Shown: in pieces, positions 1 through 6,920 of the stretch | Layout of the letters: each line of letters begins with the position of its first letter | Position numbering within the stretch: the first letter of the stretch is position 1 | Assembly: GCA_028292785.1 (NCBI GenBank) | Contig: JAQGLQ010000270.1 | Location: 1-10,128 of the forward strand | DNA length: 10,128 nt | Reading direction: 5' to 3' | DNA from: Noviherbaspirillum sp. | GTDB taxonomy: Bacteria > Pseudomonadota > Gammaproteobacteria > Burkholderiales > Burkholderiaceae | Translations under genes and position numbers: made by a program | The notes under the pieces: generated by a model | The model's input: only the letters and a program-made list of their open reading frames with translations | What the model was told of the DNA's origin: nothing | Database searches by the model: none

Positions 1-1046
1 AAGGCCGCGGTGCCGAGTCCGACCGCGAAGGCTTCCAGGCCGATCACCGCGCCCAGCATCCAGGTGCTGACCCCGGTCTTCGCCAGTACGGCGAAGCCGA
101 GTATCGCCACCGCCTGCAGCACGCCGAAGATCCACAGGCCGCGGTTGACGCCGGTCTTTTCCAGCCAGACCGCGCCGAGGATGCCGCCGGCCAGACTGGC
201 CCACAGTCCGGCGTTCTTGGCGACCAGGCCGATCTCGGTGCGGGTGAAGCCGAGGTCCATATAGAACGGCGTGGCCAGGGCGGTGGCCATCGAATCGCCG
301 AGCTTGTACAGGAAGATGAACGCGAGGATGAGCAGCGCGCGCGACCAGCCGCTGCGGTTGATGAATTCGCGAAACGGCAGCACCACGGCTTCGCGCAGGT
401 TCTTCGGCGGATCGCCGTAAATCTTCGGTTCGCTGATCAGCAAGGTGGTGAACACGCCCGGCAGCATGAACAGCGCCGTGATGGCGAACACCGCCTGCCA
501 GCTCATGAAGTCCGACAGGATCAGCGACAGCGAGCCGGGCACCAGCGTCGAGAGCTTGTAGGCATTGACGAACAGCGCCGTGCCCGAACCCTGCTGCTGA
601 TCGGACAACATCTCGCGCCGGTACGCATCGATCACGATGTCCTGGCTGGCCGAGAGGAAAGCGACCGCGCCGCTCAGGACGACGATCATGGTCAGGTCGG
701 TTTGGGGCGAATAGAAACCCATCGCGCCGATCGCCGCAAGCAGCGCGATCTGCGTCACGAACATCCAGCCGCGGCGCCGGCCCAGCATCGGAAAGTGGAA
801 GCGGTCCATCAACGGCGACCACATGAACTTCCAGGTGTACGGGAAGCCGACCAGCGCGAACAGCCCGATCGCCTTGAGGTCGACGTTCTCGGACTTCAGC
901 CATGCCGACAGCAGGTTGTACAGAATGAACAACGGCAGGCCGGAAGAAAATCCGAGCGATACGCATATCAGCATCTGCCTGTTGAAGTAATGACGCCAGC
1001 CGGGTTTGGCGGCGGGCTCTTTGACAGACGGCGATGCTGGATTCAT
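1..1046 (-). CDS. ampG: AmpG-type muropeptide MFS permease, partial (C-terminus off the left edge)
   Basis: An open frame runs from an ATG at 1046 to the window edge without a stop: 348 complete codons of a family usually 420-500 residues long. AmpG is an inner-membrane major facilitator that imports GlcNAc-anhydroMurNAc-peptides for cell-wall recycling and, in some species, signals beta-lactamase induction. Visible features are a short cytoplasmic N-terminus (1-24), a first membrane segment near 25-48, SPLMDRF at 77-83 followed by the basic loop GRRRGW at 89-94, and QDIVIDAYR at 135-143. That last motif closely matches the AmpG signature after the fourth membrane segment. Further hydrophobic segments continue to the edge. 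The gene starts 48 nt after the metW stop on the same strand with no terminator between, so it may be cotranscribed with metXW. No convincing Shine-Dalgarno sequence precedes the ATG, so the exact start is uncertain. Confidence 0.9.
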   Translation of the reverse strand, partial: MNPASPSVKEPAAKPGWRHYFNRQMLICVSLGFSSGLPLFILYNLLSAWLKSENVDLKAIGLFALVGFPYTWKFMWSPLMDRFHFPMLGRRRGWMFVTQIALLAAIGAMGFYSPQTDLTMIVVLSGAVAFLSASQDIVIDAYRREMLSDQQQGSGTALFVNAYKLSTLVPGSLSLILSDFMSWQAVFAITALFMLPGVFTTLLISEPKIYGDPPKNLREAVVLPFREFINRSGWSRALLILAFIFLYKLGDSMATALATPFYMDLGFTRTEIGLVAKNAGLWASLAGGILGAVWLEKTGVNRGLWIFGVLQAVAILGFAVLAKTGVSTWMLGAVIGLEAFAVGLGTAA

Positions 1047-1094
1047 AAGTGGTCGGCGCGGCGCTAAAGTGGAAACGTCGGTTTTCAGGAAAGC

Positions 1095-1697
1095 TTATTT
1101 TTTACGCAAGCGGAATACGGCCAGGCTGCCGCGCCAGTTTGGAAGGAAAGCAATCGGCTTTCCGTTGTGTAACGCCTTGCATTCGAGCACTTCGAGTCCG
1201 ACTTGGTTGGCAAGTTCCTTGAAATCATTAATTGTTGCGCAGCGCACGTTGGGCGTGTCATACCATTCATATGGCAGCGATTTGGACACCGGCATGCGGC
1301 CGCGCAGCAGCGAGATGCGGTGCGGCCAGTAGGCGAAGTTCGGAAACGACACGATGGCCTCGCGCCCGACGCGCGCGATGTCGCGCAGGATGCCTTCGAC
1401 ATTCTTCGTCATCTGCAGGGCCGACAGGCACAGCACGGTATCGAAGGAGTTGTCGGCGAAGATGGCAAGCCCGGCTTCCAGGTCCTGCTGTATCACCGAA
1501 ACGCCGCGCGCGACGCATGCCGGGATCTTGTCATCGTCGATTTCGATGCCGTAGCCGGCGCAGCGCTTGTCGGTCTGCAGGTATTCGAGCATCACGCCAT
1601 CGCCGCAGCCGAGGTCCAGCACCTGCGCACCTTCGCCCACCCAGTGCGCGATGAATGCGAGGTCGGCGCGCAGCACGCTCAATTCGTTGAAATTCAT
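1095..1697 (-). CDS. metW: Methionine biosynthesis protein MetW
   Basis: 200 residues, the usual MetW length. The family has a class I SAM-methyltransferase fold and is nearly always encoded next to metX. It acts with MetX in homoserine acylation, although its own catalytic activity is not well defined. The SAM-binding motif I is clear at residues 26-34 (VLDLGCGDG). An acidic motif II follows near 52-56 (IEIDD), then [14 protein letters not shown] around 82-95. The late conserved segments [10 protein letters not shown] and the [10 protein letters not shown] region, typical of MetW, are also present. The ATG overlaps the metX stop in an ATGA arrangement (4 nt), which indicates translational coupling and shared control by the metX leader. 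The assignment rests on motifs, length and the metX neighbour. Confidence 0.95.
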   Translation of the reverse strand: MNFNELSVLRADLAFIAHWVGEGAQVLDLGCGDGVMLEYLQTDKRCAGYGIEIDDDKIPACVARGVSVIQQDLEAGLAIFADNSFDTVLCLSALQMTKNVEGILRDIARVGREAIVSFPNFAYWPHRISLLRGRMPVSKSLPYEWYDTPNVRCATINDFKELANQVGLEVLECKALHNGKPIAFLPNWRGSLAVFRLRKK

Positions 1698-2866
1698 GCC
1701 TGCGCTCCTGTCTTCTTTTTATTCATTTCTTGCCATACGCGATCGTAGTAGGCGCGCACCACGTTCATGTAGCGCGGGTCTTCCAGCAGGAAGGCATCGT
1801 GGCCATGCGGCGCGGCGATCTCGGCGTAGGTGACCGGGCGCTTGTTGCGCACCAGCGCCTGCACCATTTCCCGGCTGCGCTCGGGAGAGAAGCGCCAGTC
1901 GGTGGTGAAGGAAACCAGCAGGAACTGCGCCCGCGTCTTGCTCAGTGCGCTGGTCAGGTCGCCACCGTATTCCTTGGCCGGATCGAAATAATCGAGCGCC
2001 TTCGTGATCAACAGGTAGGTATTGGCATCGAAGTATTCCGAAAACTTATCGCCCTGGTAACGCAGATAGGACTCGATCTCGAAGTCGATGCCGAAATTGA
2101 ATTGATAGTCGCCGTTGCGCAGGCCCCGGCCGAATTTTTCCGCCATGCTGTCGTCCGACAGATAGGTGATATGGCCCACCATGCGCGCCACCCGCAGGCC
2201 GTTTTTCGGCACCACGCCATGCGCGTAATAGTCGCCGCCGTGGAAGTCGGGATCGGTCAGTATCGCCTGCCGCGCCACGTCGTTGAATGCGATGTTCTGC
2301 GCCGTGAGCTTCGGCGTGGAAGCGATCACCACGCAGTGGCGCACGCGCTCCGGAAACAGCAGGCTCCACGACATCGCCTGCATGCCGCCGAGCGAGCCGC
2401 CCATCACGGCGGCGAACTGCCGGATGCCGAGCTCATCGGCCAGACGCACCTGCGCCCGCACCCAATCCTCGACGGTCACCACCGGAAAATCGGCGCCATA
2501 GGGCTTGCCGGTGGCAGCATTGATATGCATCGGCCCGGTCGAGCCGAAGCAGGAACCGAGATTATTCACGCCGATCACTAAGAAGCGGTCGGTGTCGACC
2601 GCCTTGCCGGGACCGACCAAGTTGTCCCACCAGCCGATATACTTGCTGCCGTCCACGCCCTCGTACATGCCGGCGACGTGGTGCGACGCGTTGAGCGCAT
2701 GGCAGACCAGCACCGCGTTCGAGCGGTCGGCATTCAGCGTGCCGTAGGTTTCATAGACGAGCGTGTAGTCCGACAGCGACGCCCCGCTCTGGAGCGGCAG
2801 CGGCGCGGAAAAATGCATCGATTGCGGTGTGACGATTCCTAGGGGTGACATAGTGGTTTTAGTCAT
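1694..2866 (-). CDS. metX: Homoserine O-acyltransferase MetX (probably O-succinyltransferase)
   Basis: 390-residue alpha/beta-hydrolase-fold enzyme catalysing the first committed step of methionine synthesis, acylation of homoserine in the cytoplasm. The catalytic triad is visible: nucleophile Ser158 in GGSLGGMQ, Asp323 in TTDWRF, and His356 in PHGHDAF. The oxyanion region [12 protein letters not shown] lies near 101-112. Arg325, two residues after the catalytic Asp, is at the position reported to favour succinyl-CoA over acetyl-CoA in proteobacterial MetX enzymes. I therefore infer O-succinyltransferase (MetXS) rather than O-acetyltransferase. The chosen ATG gives the usual N-terminus; the upstream region lacks a strong Shine-Dalgarno. 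A 16-codon ORF ends in the same ATGA, so the start may be coupled to it. Expression is probably controlled by the SAM-II riboswitch and terminator in the leader. Confidence 0.96.
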   Translation of the reverse strand: MTKTTMSPLGIVTPQSMHFSAPLPLQSGASLSDYTLVYETYGTLNADRSNAVLVCHALNASHHVAGMYEGVDGSKYIGWWDNLVGPGKAVDTDRFLVIGVNNLGSCFGSTGPMHINAATGKPYGADFPVVTVEDWVRAQVRLADELGIRQFAAVMGGSLGGMQAMSWSLLFPERVRHCVVIASTPKLTAQNIAFNDVARQAILTDPDFHGGDYYAHGVVPKNGLRVARMVGHITYLSDDSMAEKFGRGLRNGDYQFNFGIDFEIESYLRYQGDKFSEYFDANTYLLITKALDYFDPAKEYGGDLTSALSKTRAQFLLVSFTTDWRFSPERSREMVQALVRNKRPVTYAEIAAPHGHDAFLLEDPRYMNVVRAYYDRVWQEMNKKKTGAQA

Positions 2867-2913
2867 TCGGTGAAAATCCGTGCCTGCTCGCGAGCCATGG
2901 GGGTCCGGATCAT
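2863..2913 (-). CDS. Possible 16-codon upstream ORF coupled to metX
   Basis: An ATG at 2913 opens a frame encoding [16 protein letters not shown], and its TGA stop shares four bases (ATGA) with the metX start. A weak AGG lies about 9 nt upstream of the ATG. It lies between the leader terminator and metX, so it would be translated only on read-through transcripts. The overlap geometry mirrors that between metX and metW and would allow translational coupling, which could compensate for the poor metX ribosome binding site. The peptide has no methionine-rich or otherwise telling composition. It could equally be a chance frame; no family is recognised. Confidence 0.3.
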   Translation of the reverse strand: MIRTPMAREQARIFTE

Positions 2914-2930
2914 TGCAGCGACCTGCCGGA

Positions 2931-2967
2931 AAACAAAAAAGCCCGAAAGCTGGCAGCTTGTCGGGCT
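2931..2967 (-). terminator. Intrinsic terminator in the metX leader (riboswitch expression platform)
   Basis: Read on the minus strand, AGCCCGA-C-AAGCT / GCC / AGCTT-TCGGGCT forms a 12-bp stem with a 3-nt loop and one bulged C (2960). It is followed by six T residues, a G, and more T. This is a textbook rho-independent terminator. It lies downstream of the predicted promoter and aptamer and about 65 nt upstream of metX, so it sits in the leader of the met operon, not simply after the 3091-4218 gene. Its 5' arm can alternatively pair with aptamer bases 3013-3023. It may also stop transcripts arriving from the upstream gene. Confidence 0.9.
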
Positions 2968-2990
2968 AACTTCAGGGCTCATGTGCAAGC

Positions 2991-3042
2991 GCTTTAGCCG
3001 TATTTATTAAGCGCCCGCAAGCTGATCATCAAATCGGCGCAA
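2991..3042 (-). ncRNA. SAM-II-type riboswitch aptamer controlling metX
   Basis: Read 5' to 3' on the minus strand from 3042, the elements of the SAM-II (metA motif) aptamer appear in order. P1 5' strand GCGCC is at 3040-3036, followed by loop GATTTGA (3035-3029) and AGCTTGC (3023-3017). P1 3' strand GGCGC is at 3015-3011, then the A/U-rich linker TTAATAAATA, then GCTAAA (2998-2993). P1 is five perfect pairs, and AGCU (3023-3020) can form the pseudoknot with GGCU. SAM-II is an H-type pseudoknot that binds S-adenosylmethionine and represses methionine genes. It is best known from Alphaproteobacteria. Position directly upstream of metX, and the terminator after it, fit the role exactly. I matched it from memory of the consensus, not by covariance search. 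Confidence 0.88.
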
Positions 3043-3049
3043 GGCAGTA

Positions 3050-3078
3050 AGAATAACCAATGCGTTGCATGACGTCAA
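3050..3078 (-). promoter_or_regulatory. Predicted sigma70 promoter of the metXW leader
   Basis: On the minus strand a -35 box TTGACG (3078-3073) and a -10 box TATTCT (3055-3050) are separated by exactly 17 nt. Transcription would start around 3043-3045, immediately before the P1 strand of the riboswitch aptamer, as is common for compact riboswitches. The promoter lies just after the stop codon (3091) of the upstream gene, so metXW has its own transcription start. Confidence 0.7.
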
Positions 3079-3090
3079 ACCGGAAAGCGA

Positions 3091-4218
3091 TCAGCGCGGC
3101 GTCCCGGCCCGCCACAGAACATAGCGCTGCCCGAGCGCGAACAAGGGCGCGGTGCCGACCACCAGAATCGCCATGCGCGAGACATGGAAGGCCGTCACGA
3201 TAGGCACGCCGAACTGGAGCACCGTCGCGGTGATGCTCATCTCCGCCACGCCGCCCGGCGCGGTCGCCAGGATCGACGTCGGCAGGTTGATGCCGGACAC
3301 GAGGGCGAGGGCGCAGGCGAATCCCGCTGCCAGCATGATGCCGAGGCAGACCGTCAGCGCCGATGAGGCGAGGAAGCGCGGCGCGGTGCGGAAAAAGCCC
3401 CGGTTGAAGCGGCTGCCGAGTCCGCAGCCGATCAGCAGCTGGCCGCCGTTGATGCTCCATTGCGGAAGCGCCGACAGCTCGACGCCCGAACCGGTCACGA
3501 TGATCATCGCCAGCAGCGGGCCGATCACCCAGCTGTTCGGCACGTCGATCCGGCGCAGTAGCAGCGCGGCGGCACAGGAGATCGCAACGATCGCCGCAAG
3601 ACCGGCGTAATGCACCTCGCGGCTGGTGGCCGCATGGAGCTCCGCGCCGTGCACGCCGCTCATGGTAAGCAGCGGAGGCACGGTCAATACGACCAGGATG
3701 ATGCGCACGGCATGCGCAGCCGCGACCCAGTCCGCGCGGCCGCCCATGCGTTCGGCCAGTACCGACATCTCAGCCGCGCCGCCGGGAAGGCTGGCGAAGA
3801 AAGCGGTGCGGAAATCGCATCCCGACAGCCGCGACAACACAAAGGCGCAAACGCTGCCCAGCACGAATGCGAATAGCGCGCCCGCCATGACATAGGGTGC
3901 ATAGTCGGCGATCTGGCGCAGCACCGGGCCGGTGAAATACAGGCCGAGCGCGGCGCCGATGACGAACTGGCCCATGGGCAGGCCGCCGCGCGGCTTCTCC
4001 ACCGGCAGGCCCGCCATCGTCGCGAGCGCCATGCTGATCAGCGGTCCGAGCATCCATGGCAGCACCGTGCCGAGACGGACGAACAGCAGCGCGCCGGCGA
4101 GGCAGATGGTCAAAGCGAGTATGGGGCGGAACAGTCGCGGCGGCGGAAAAATCGACAACGTCAAATCACTTCCAGTCAAGTCTGCATGGGGGACCGGTTC
4201 CCGGTGCGAAGAGGCCAT
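3091..4218 (-). CDS. AbrB-duplication family membrane protein (PF05145-like)
   Basis: 375 residues, almost entirely hydrophobic, with about ten likely membrane segments starting near residue 30. The protein is an internal duplication with an offset of about 176 residues. PWMLGPL (54-60) matches SWVIGPL (229-235), and GQFVIGAALG (83-92) matches GQLLIGCGLG (259-268). PGGAAEMSV (145-153) matches PGGVAEMSI (321-329), and AVRIILVV (170-177) is echoed by SRMAILVV (347-354). This is the hallmark of the Gram-negative AbrB duplication family, which is often misannotated as a transcriptional regulator or ammonia monooxygenase. It has no DNA-binding domain and its substrate is unknown; transport is only an inference. 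The divergent ankyrin gene lies upstream, and the met promoter follows its stop. No strong Shine-Dalgarno supports the chosen ATG. Confidence 0.85.
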   Translation of the reverse strand: MASSHREPVPHADLTGSDLTLSIFPPPRLFRPILALTICLAGALLFVRLGTVLPWMLGPLISMALATMAGLPVEKPRGGLPMGQFVIGAALGLYFTGPVLRQIADYAPYVMAGALFAFVLGSVCAFVLSRLSGCDFRTAFFASLPGGAAEMSVLAERMGGRADWVAAAHAVRIILVVLTVPPLLTMSGVHGAELHAATSREVHYAGLAAIVAISCAAALLLRRIDVPNSWVIGPLLAMIIVTGSGVELSALPQWSINGGQLLIGCGLGSRFNRGFFRTAPRFLASSALTVCLGIMLAAGFACALALVSGINLPTSILATAPGGVAEMSITATVLQFGVPIVTAFHVSRMAILVVGTAPLFALGQRYVLWRAGTPR

Positions 4219-4305
4219 GATCTTGGCCCATTTCGACTTCAGTTACGCCAGGAACCGCCGGGCTTTACCGGACTGATGGCATCCGACGTCTTCAAAGGCC
4301 GTCAC

Positions 4306-4311
4306 ATTCTA
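4306..4311 (-). promoter_or_regulatory. Possible -10 element for the AbrB-family gene
   Basis: TAGAAT on the minus strand matches the sigma70 -10 consensus at five of six positions and lies about 90 nt upstream of the 4218 start codon. No good -35 hexamer is found at 16-18 nt spacing, so this is only a weak candidate. Confidence 0.25.
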
Positions 4312-4362
4312 GCCTGTCGGCCACATTGCTGCTGGCGCAAGCGTTGCGTCCATGCGGCATGC

Positions 4363-4376
4363 ATATTGAACAATAT
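4363..4376. promoter_or_regulatory. Short palindrome between divergent genes
   Basis: ATATTG-AA-CAATAT is a perfect 6-bp inverted repeat with a 2-nt spacer in the 260-nt divergent region between the AbrB-family gene and the ankyrin gene. It is AT-rich against a GC-rich background. It could be an operator, but no regulator is encoded nearby. A 6-bp arm can occur by chance. Confidence 0.2.
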
Positions 4377-4467
4377 TGCTTGATGAACCACTCAGCATTA
4401 ATGCCCCCGTCATCACGCACATCGCGAGCACCGGATGCGGCTCCCTTTTCCACTCTGGTAATTTTTC

Positions 4468-4473
4468 AGGAAG
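4468..4473 (+). promoter_or_regulatory. Ribosome binding site that fixes the ankyrin gene start
   Basis: AGGAAG ends 5 nt before the ATG at 4479. It is the best Shine-Dalgarno match in the 5' region. It supports 4479 over an in-frame ATG at 4326, which would add 51 residues of low-complexity, non-ankyrin sequence. Confidence 0.75.
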
Positions 4474-4478
4474 AATTC

Positions 4479-6887
4479 ATGATCCAACCTACCACCTCAA
4501 CGCATAGCGTGATTGAGCCCATCTTGTCCGGCGATGTGCAACCTGATGAAAACCGTGTCCTGAAGGCGCTCGCCAATGACGATCCCTGGCTGGGCTCCAA
4601 TGAGGGTGAAACGCATCTTGCCCTGCTCATCGAAAAGAAGTCGGATACGGTATTCGCCGCTGTCATGAAAGGCGCGAGTACGAAATGGGAGGCGATCGCC
4701 GAACAATGCATCGAAAGCCATTTGGCCCTGGACATCAAGAAAGATGTACTGGGCGCCATGCTGGAAGCAGGATATGCGACTCGCGACGGCGTCCAAAAAG
4801 CGCGGTTTTTATTAAAACGCATGGGGGAGCAGGATATTACCGCCATACTCAGACACACTGTGATGAATGGCAATTTGCCGGGCCTAAGGATGATCTTGGA
4901 GGCCGACAATCCGTTACTGACGACAAGCGTCGAATTGCTCGATTACTCGCATGGATCGCTTCTTCATCTCGCATGCCAAGCGCATGAGCTTGCGACAGCC
5001 CTATTTCTTTTCGAGAATTTCCCTGAACTACTCGAAAAGAAATCAAGCGTCGGCGCAACCGTTCTTCACGTCGCTGCGTATTGCGATTTCAGCGCGATAG
5101 TACCGGACCTCCTGAAAGCCGCACCTTCGCTTGCATTCACAGGCGATGAACAAGGTCGTACGCCATTGCACGCGGCATTTTATTGTCACCATACGGTATT
5201 CATCCGCATGTTGGAACTGTATGTAAAAGATTATGAAAAGCTCATGTATCAAACCGATAGCTGCGGCTGGACGGTGCTCCACTACTTAGCCAACTCGATG
5301 CCTTTCGAGCACTCGGCCGATATTATTGCCGACACGGCCAAGTTGTTTCCGCCACTGCTGGCGATGTATGGAGACAAGGGCGTAACGCCGCTTCATGTAG
5401 CTGCCATTTGCGGCAATCTCGACGCCGTCAAGATGCTGTTGCTGGCGGCTCCGCATCTTGCGAAGAGGCAGACGAGCTATGGCGATACCGGGCTCGAAAT
5501 GGCGATCAGGCACGAGCAAAAGGGATCCGTGAAGCTATTCGTGTCTGCATTGAGCAAGGAGGTCGACGATAACGGCCGCACCGTTCTGTTCAAGGCATTC
5601 GAGGATTGCGTCCGGAGTCAATTGGACGCCCACAAGAAAGCCATTGCCCGGAACCTGCGGGAAAGCATCACGCTGGACAAGGATAAGAAAGCGATATCCC
5701 GCATTCAATGGAACGGCATGACGCTGGAAGAAAATGAAGATGCTAAAAAAGCCCGGCTTTTCCTGGACGGCATTGCACCAAGCGAGAACAACAAGGATAT
5801 TGTCCGCCTGCTGTGGGAAGGCATCACGCATCCGAACACGCAGGGCCGCATGACGGGAAAGGCCATCGTGCTGGAAGCAGCACGGAGCGAAGGCGGCGGT
5901 GCTGTCATTTCCACCGTGTTGGAGTTTGTGCCCGAACTGGCCGGATCGAAGGACTCGGAAGAAAAGCCTTTGCTGTACATCGCGGCGGAGGCCGGCAATC
6001 TGGATGTGGTCAAGTGCCTGATCCGCTTTTTCAAGAACGAAAATACGCTCAAGGACAGGCTGAGTTATCAAATCAAAGGCGGACGGCGCGCGATCGATAT
6101 CGCATTGAGCAATGGCCATGCCTACATTGTCTCGGCCCTGTTATCGGCTAACAATGGCCTGTCGGATCAATTTGGCAGTCTGGCGCCTGTTTTCGATATG
6201 AAGACCGACAGACCGGAATGGCGCGAACTCGCGGTCCAGATCGCTGACAACGACTATGCCCGTTTTCTTGTCCCGGGCGTCAGTGAAAAAAAATTCAGGG
6301 AATTCACCAAAAAGCTGAGCACGCTTACCGAGCGCGACATCGCGCAGCGGCTCGTTACATTCGCGGCATGGAGCGACGAGGTCGGCGAAGACCCCCGGCA
6401 TTTGATGGAATATCAAGACGACATCGAAGCATGCGGCTGGTTGAAGGAATTATTGAGCGATGGATGGCTGGCATACGGTAAAAGCTGGAGAGCCATCCAG
6501 CAGGAAGCGATGATTGCGATCCGGCAGCTGTGCGCCGAGGACAAGCTGCCCGAGTCGCGCCTGGGAAGGAATATCATTGCGCGGCTGACTCCACCCTTGA
6601 ACGATGAAAACAGTTCGCAACTCAGCGAAATCATCAACACCGGCATGATCGACATGACTGAAATCGTTTCAGTCCCGACAAGTCAGATAACCTCAGACTA
6701 CCAGCTTAATCCGAATGCCGCGCCTTACTACCCTGTGTCGCATCCCAAGCATTGGGAGAAAGTCGACCTGACCCGGCAATTCCAGGACTACAGCCTCAAC
6801 ATCAGGGACTACAGCCAATATTTTTTCGAAGGGCCATCGAAGCTGAACAGGCATTCCCTGAGCGAGAATTTCGACAAGAGGAAATAA
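4479..6887 (+). CDS. Ankyrin-repeat protein with interrupted array and unassigned C-terminus
   Basis: 802 residues, no signal peptide or membrane segment. The Ser/Thr-containing N-terminus leads to a divergent helical region and then about ten ankyrin-like units: 119-148 (degenerate), 157-188, 191-221 (TVLHVAA), 225-259 (TPLHAAF), 262-297 (TVLHYLA), 300-332 (TPLHVAAICGNLDAVKMLL), 334-362, and 365 onward (broken). After an insert the array resumes at 459-490, 494-526 (PLLYIAAEAGNLDVVKCLI) and 534-560. The insert, 386-456, holds four units of a 17-19-residue repeat. Residues 561-802 match nothing I recognise and end in a Tyr-rich, basic tail. Ankyrin arrays bind proteins, and large bacterial ones are often secreted effectors or toxins, but no secretion system or immunity gene is nearby. 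It is the only plus-strand gene here and has lower GC than its flanks, so horizontal gain is likely. The specific function is unknown. Confidence 0.85.
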   Translation: MIQPTTSTHSVIEPILSGDVQPDENRVLKALANDDPWLGSNEGETHLALLIEKKSDTVFAAVMKGASTKWEAIAEQCIESHLALDIKKDVLGAMLEAGYATRDGVQKARFLLKRMGEQDITAILRHTVMNGNLPGLRMILEADNPLLTTSVELLDYSHGSLLHLACQAHELATALFLFENFPELLEKKSSVGATVLHVAAYCDFSAIVPDLLKAAPSLAFTGDEQGRTPLHAAFYCHHTVFIRMLELYVKDYEKLMYQTDSCGWTVLHYLANSMPFEHSADIIADTAKLFPPLLAMYGDKGVTPLHVAAICGNLDAVKMLLLAAPHLAKRQTSYGDTGLEMAIRHEQKGSVKLFVSALSKEVDDNGRTVLFKAFEDCVRSQLDAHKKAIARNLRESITLDKDKKAISRIQWNGMTLEENEDAKKARLFLDGIAPSENNKDIVRLLWEGITHPNTQGRMTGKAIVLEAARSEGGGAVISTVLEFVPELAGSKDSEEKPLLYIAAEAGNLDVVKCLIRFFKNENTLKDRLSYQIKGGRRAIDIALSNGHAYIVSALLSANNGLSDQFGSLAPVFDMKTDRPEWRELAVQIADNDYARFLVPGVSEKKFREFTKKLSTLTERDIAQRLVTFAAWSDEVGEDPRHLMEYQDDIEACGWLKELLSDGWLAYGKSWRAIQQEAMIAIRQLCAEDKLPESRLGRNIIARLTPPLNDENSSQLSEIINTGMIDMTEIVSVPTSQITSDYQLNPNAAPYYPVSHPKHWEKVDLTRQFQDYSLNIRDYSQYFFEGPSKLNRHSLSENFDKRK
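5634..5846 (+). repeat. Four tandem 17-19-residue units inside the ankyrin protein
   Basis: Protein residues 386-456 divide into four aligned units beginning KKAIARNLRESIT (386), KKAISRIQWNGMT (403), AKKARLFLDGIA (422) and KDIVRLLWEGIT (439). The shared pattern is a Lys-rich start, an R at about position 6, a hydrophobic pair, then G/S-I/M-T/A and an acidic or Asn-rich linker. The corresponding DNA still shows similarity (AAGAAAGC at the start of units 1 and 2), suggesting tandem duplication. The period is about half an ankyrin unit, so these are not standard ankyrin repeats. Confidence 0.65.
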
Positions 6888-6895
6888 GCTTGGGC

Positions 6896-6912
6896 GCCGT
6901 GCATGACACGGC
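6896..6912. terminator. Weak hairpin between convergent ankyrin and ptsI genes
   Basis: GCCGTG / CATGA / CACGGC makes a 6-bp stem with a 5-nt loop in the 33-nt gap between the two convergent stop codons (6887 and 6921). Neither side has a proper T-run, so it is at best a weak or factor-assisted bidirectional terminator. Confidence 0.3.
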
Positions 6913-6920
6913 TCGGCATC

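Noticed and set aside
1730..2581. 283-codon plus-strand open frame
   Set aside because: It is antisense to metX, whose catalytic motifs are all intact. Its His/Ala/Arg-rich composition is typical of shadow frames in GC-rich genes.
3091..4218. AbrB transcription regulator
   Set aside because: The family name is misleading: the protein is a duplicated multi-pass membrane protein with no DNA-binding domain.
4326..4478. N-terminal extension of the ankyrin gene from ATG 4326
   Set aside because: No Shine-Dalgarno precedes 4326, while AGGAAG stands correctly before 4479. The extra 51 residues look like translated intergenic sequence.
4219..4478. Type III secretion (PIP/hrpII-type TTCG-N16-TTCG) box upstream of the ankyrin gene
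   Set aside because: Only one TTCG (4232) occurs in the interval, with no second copy at the required spacing, so there is no promoter-level support for type III regulation.
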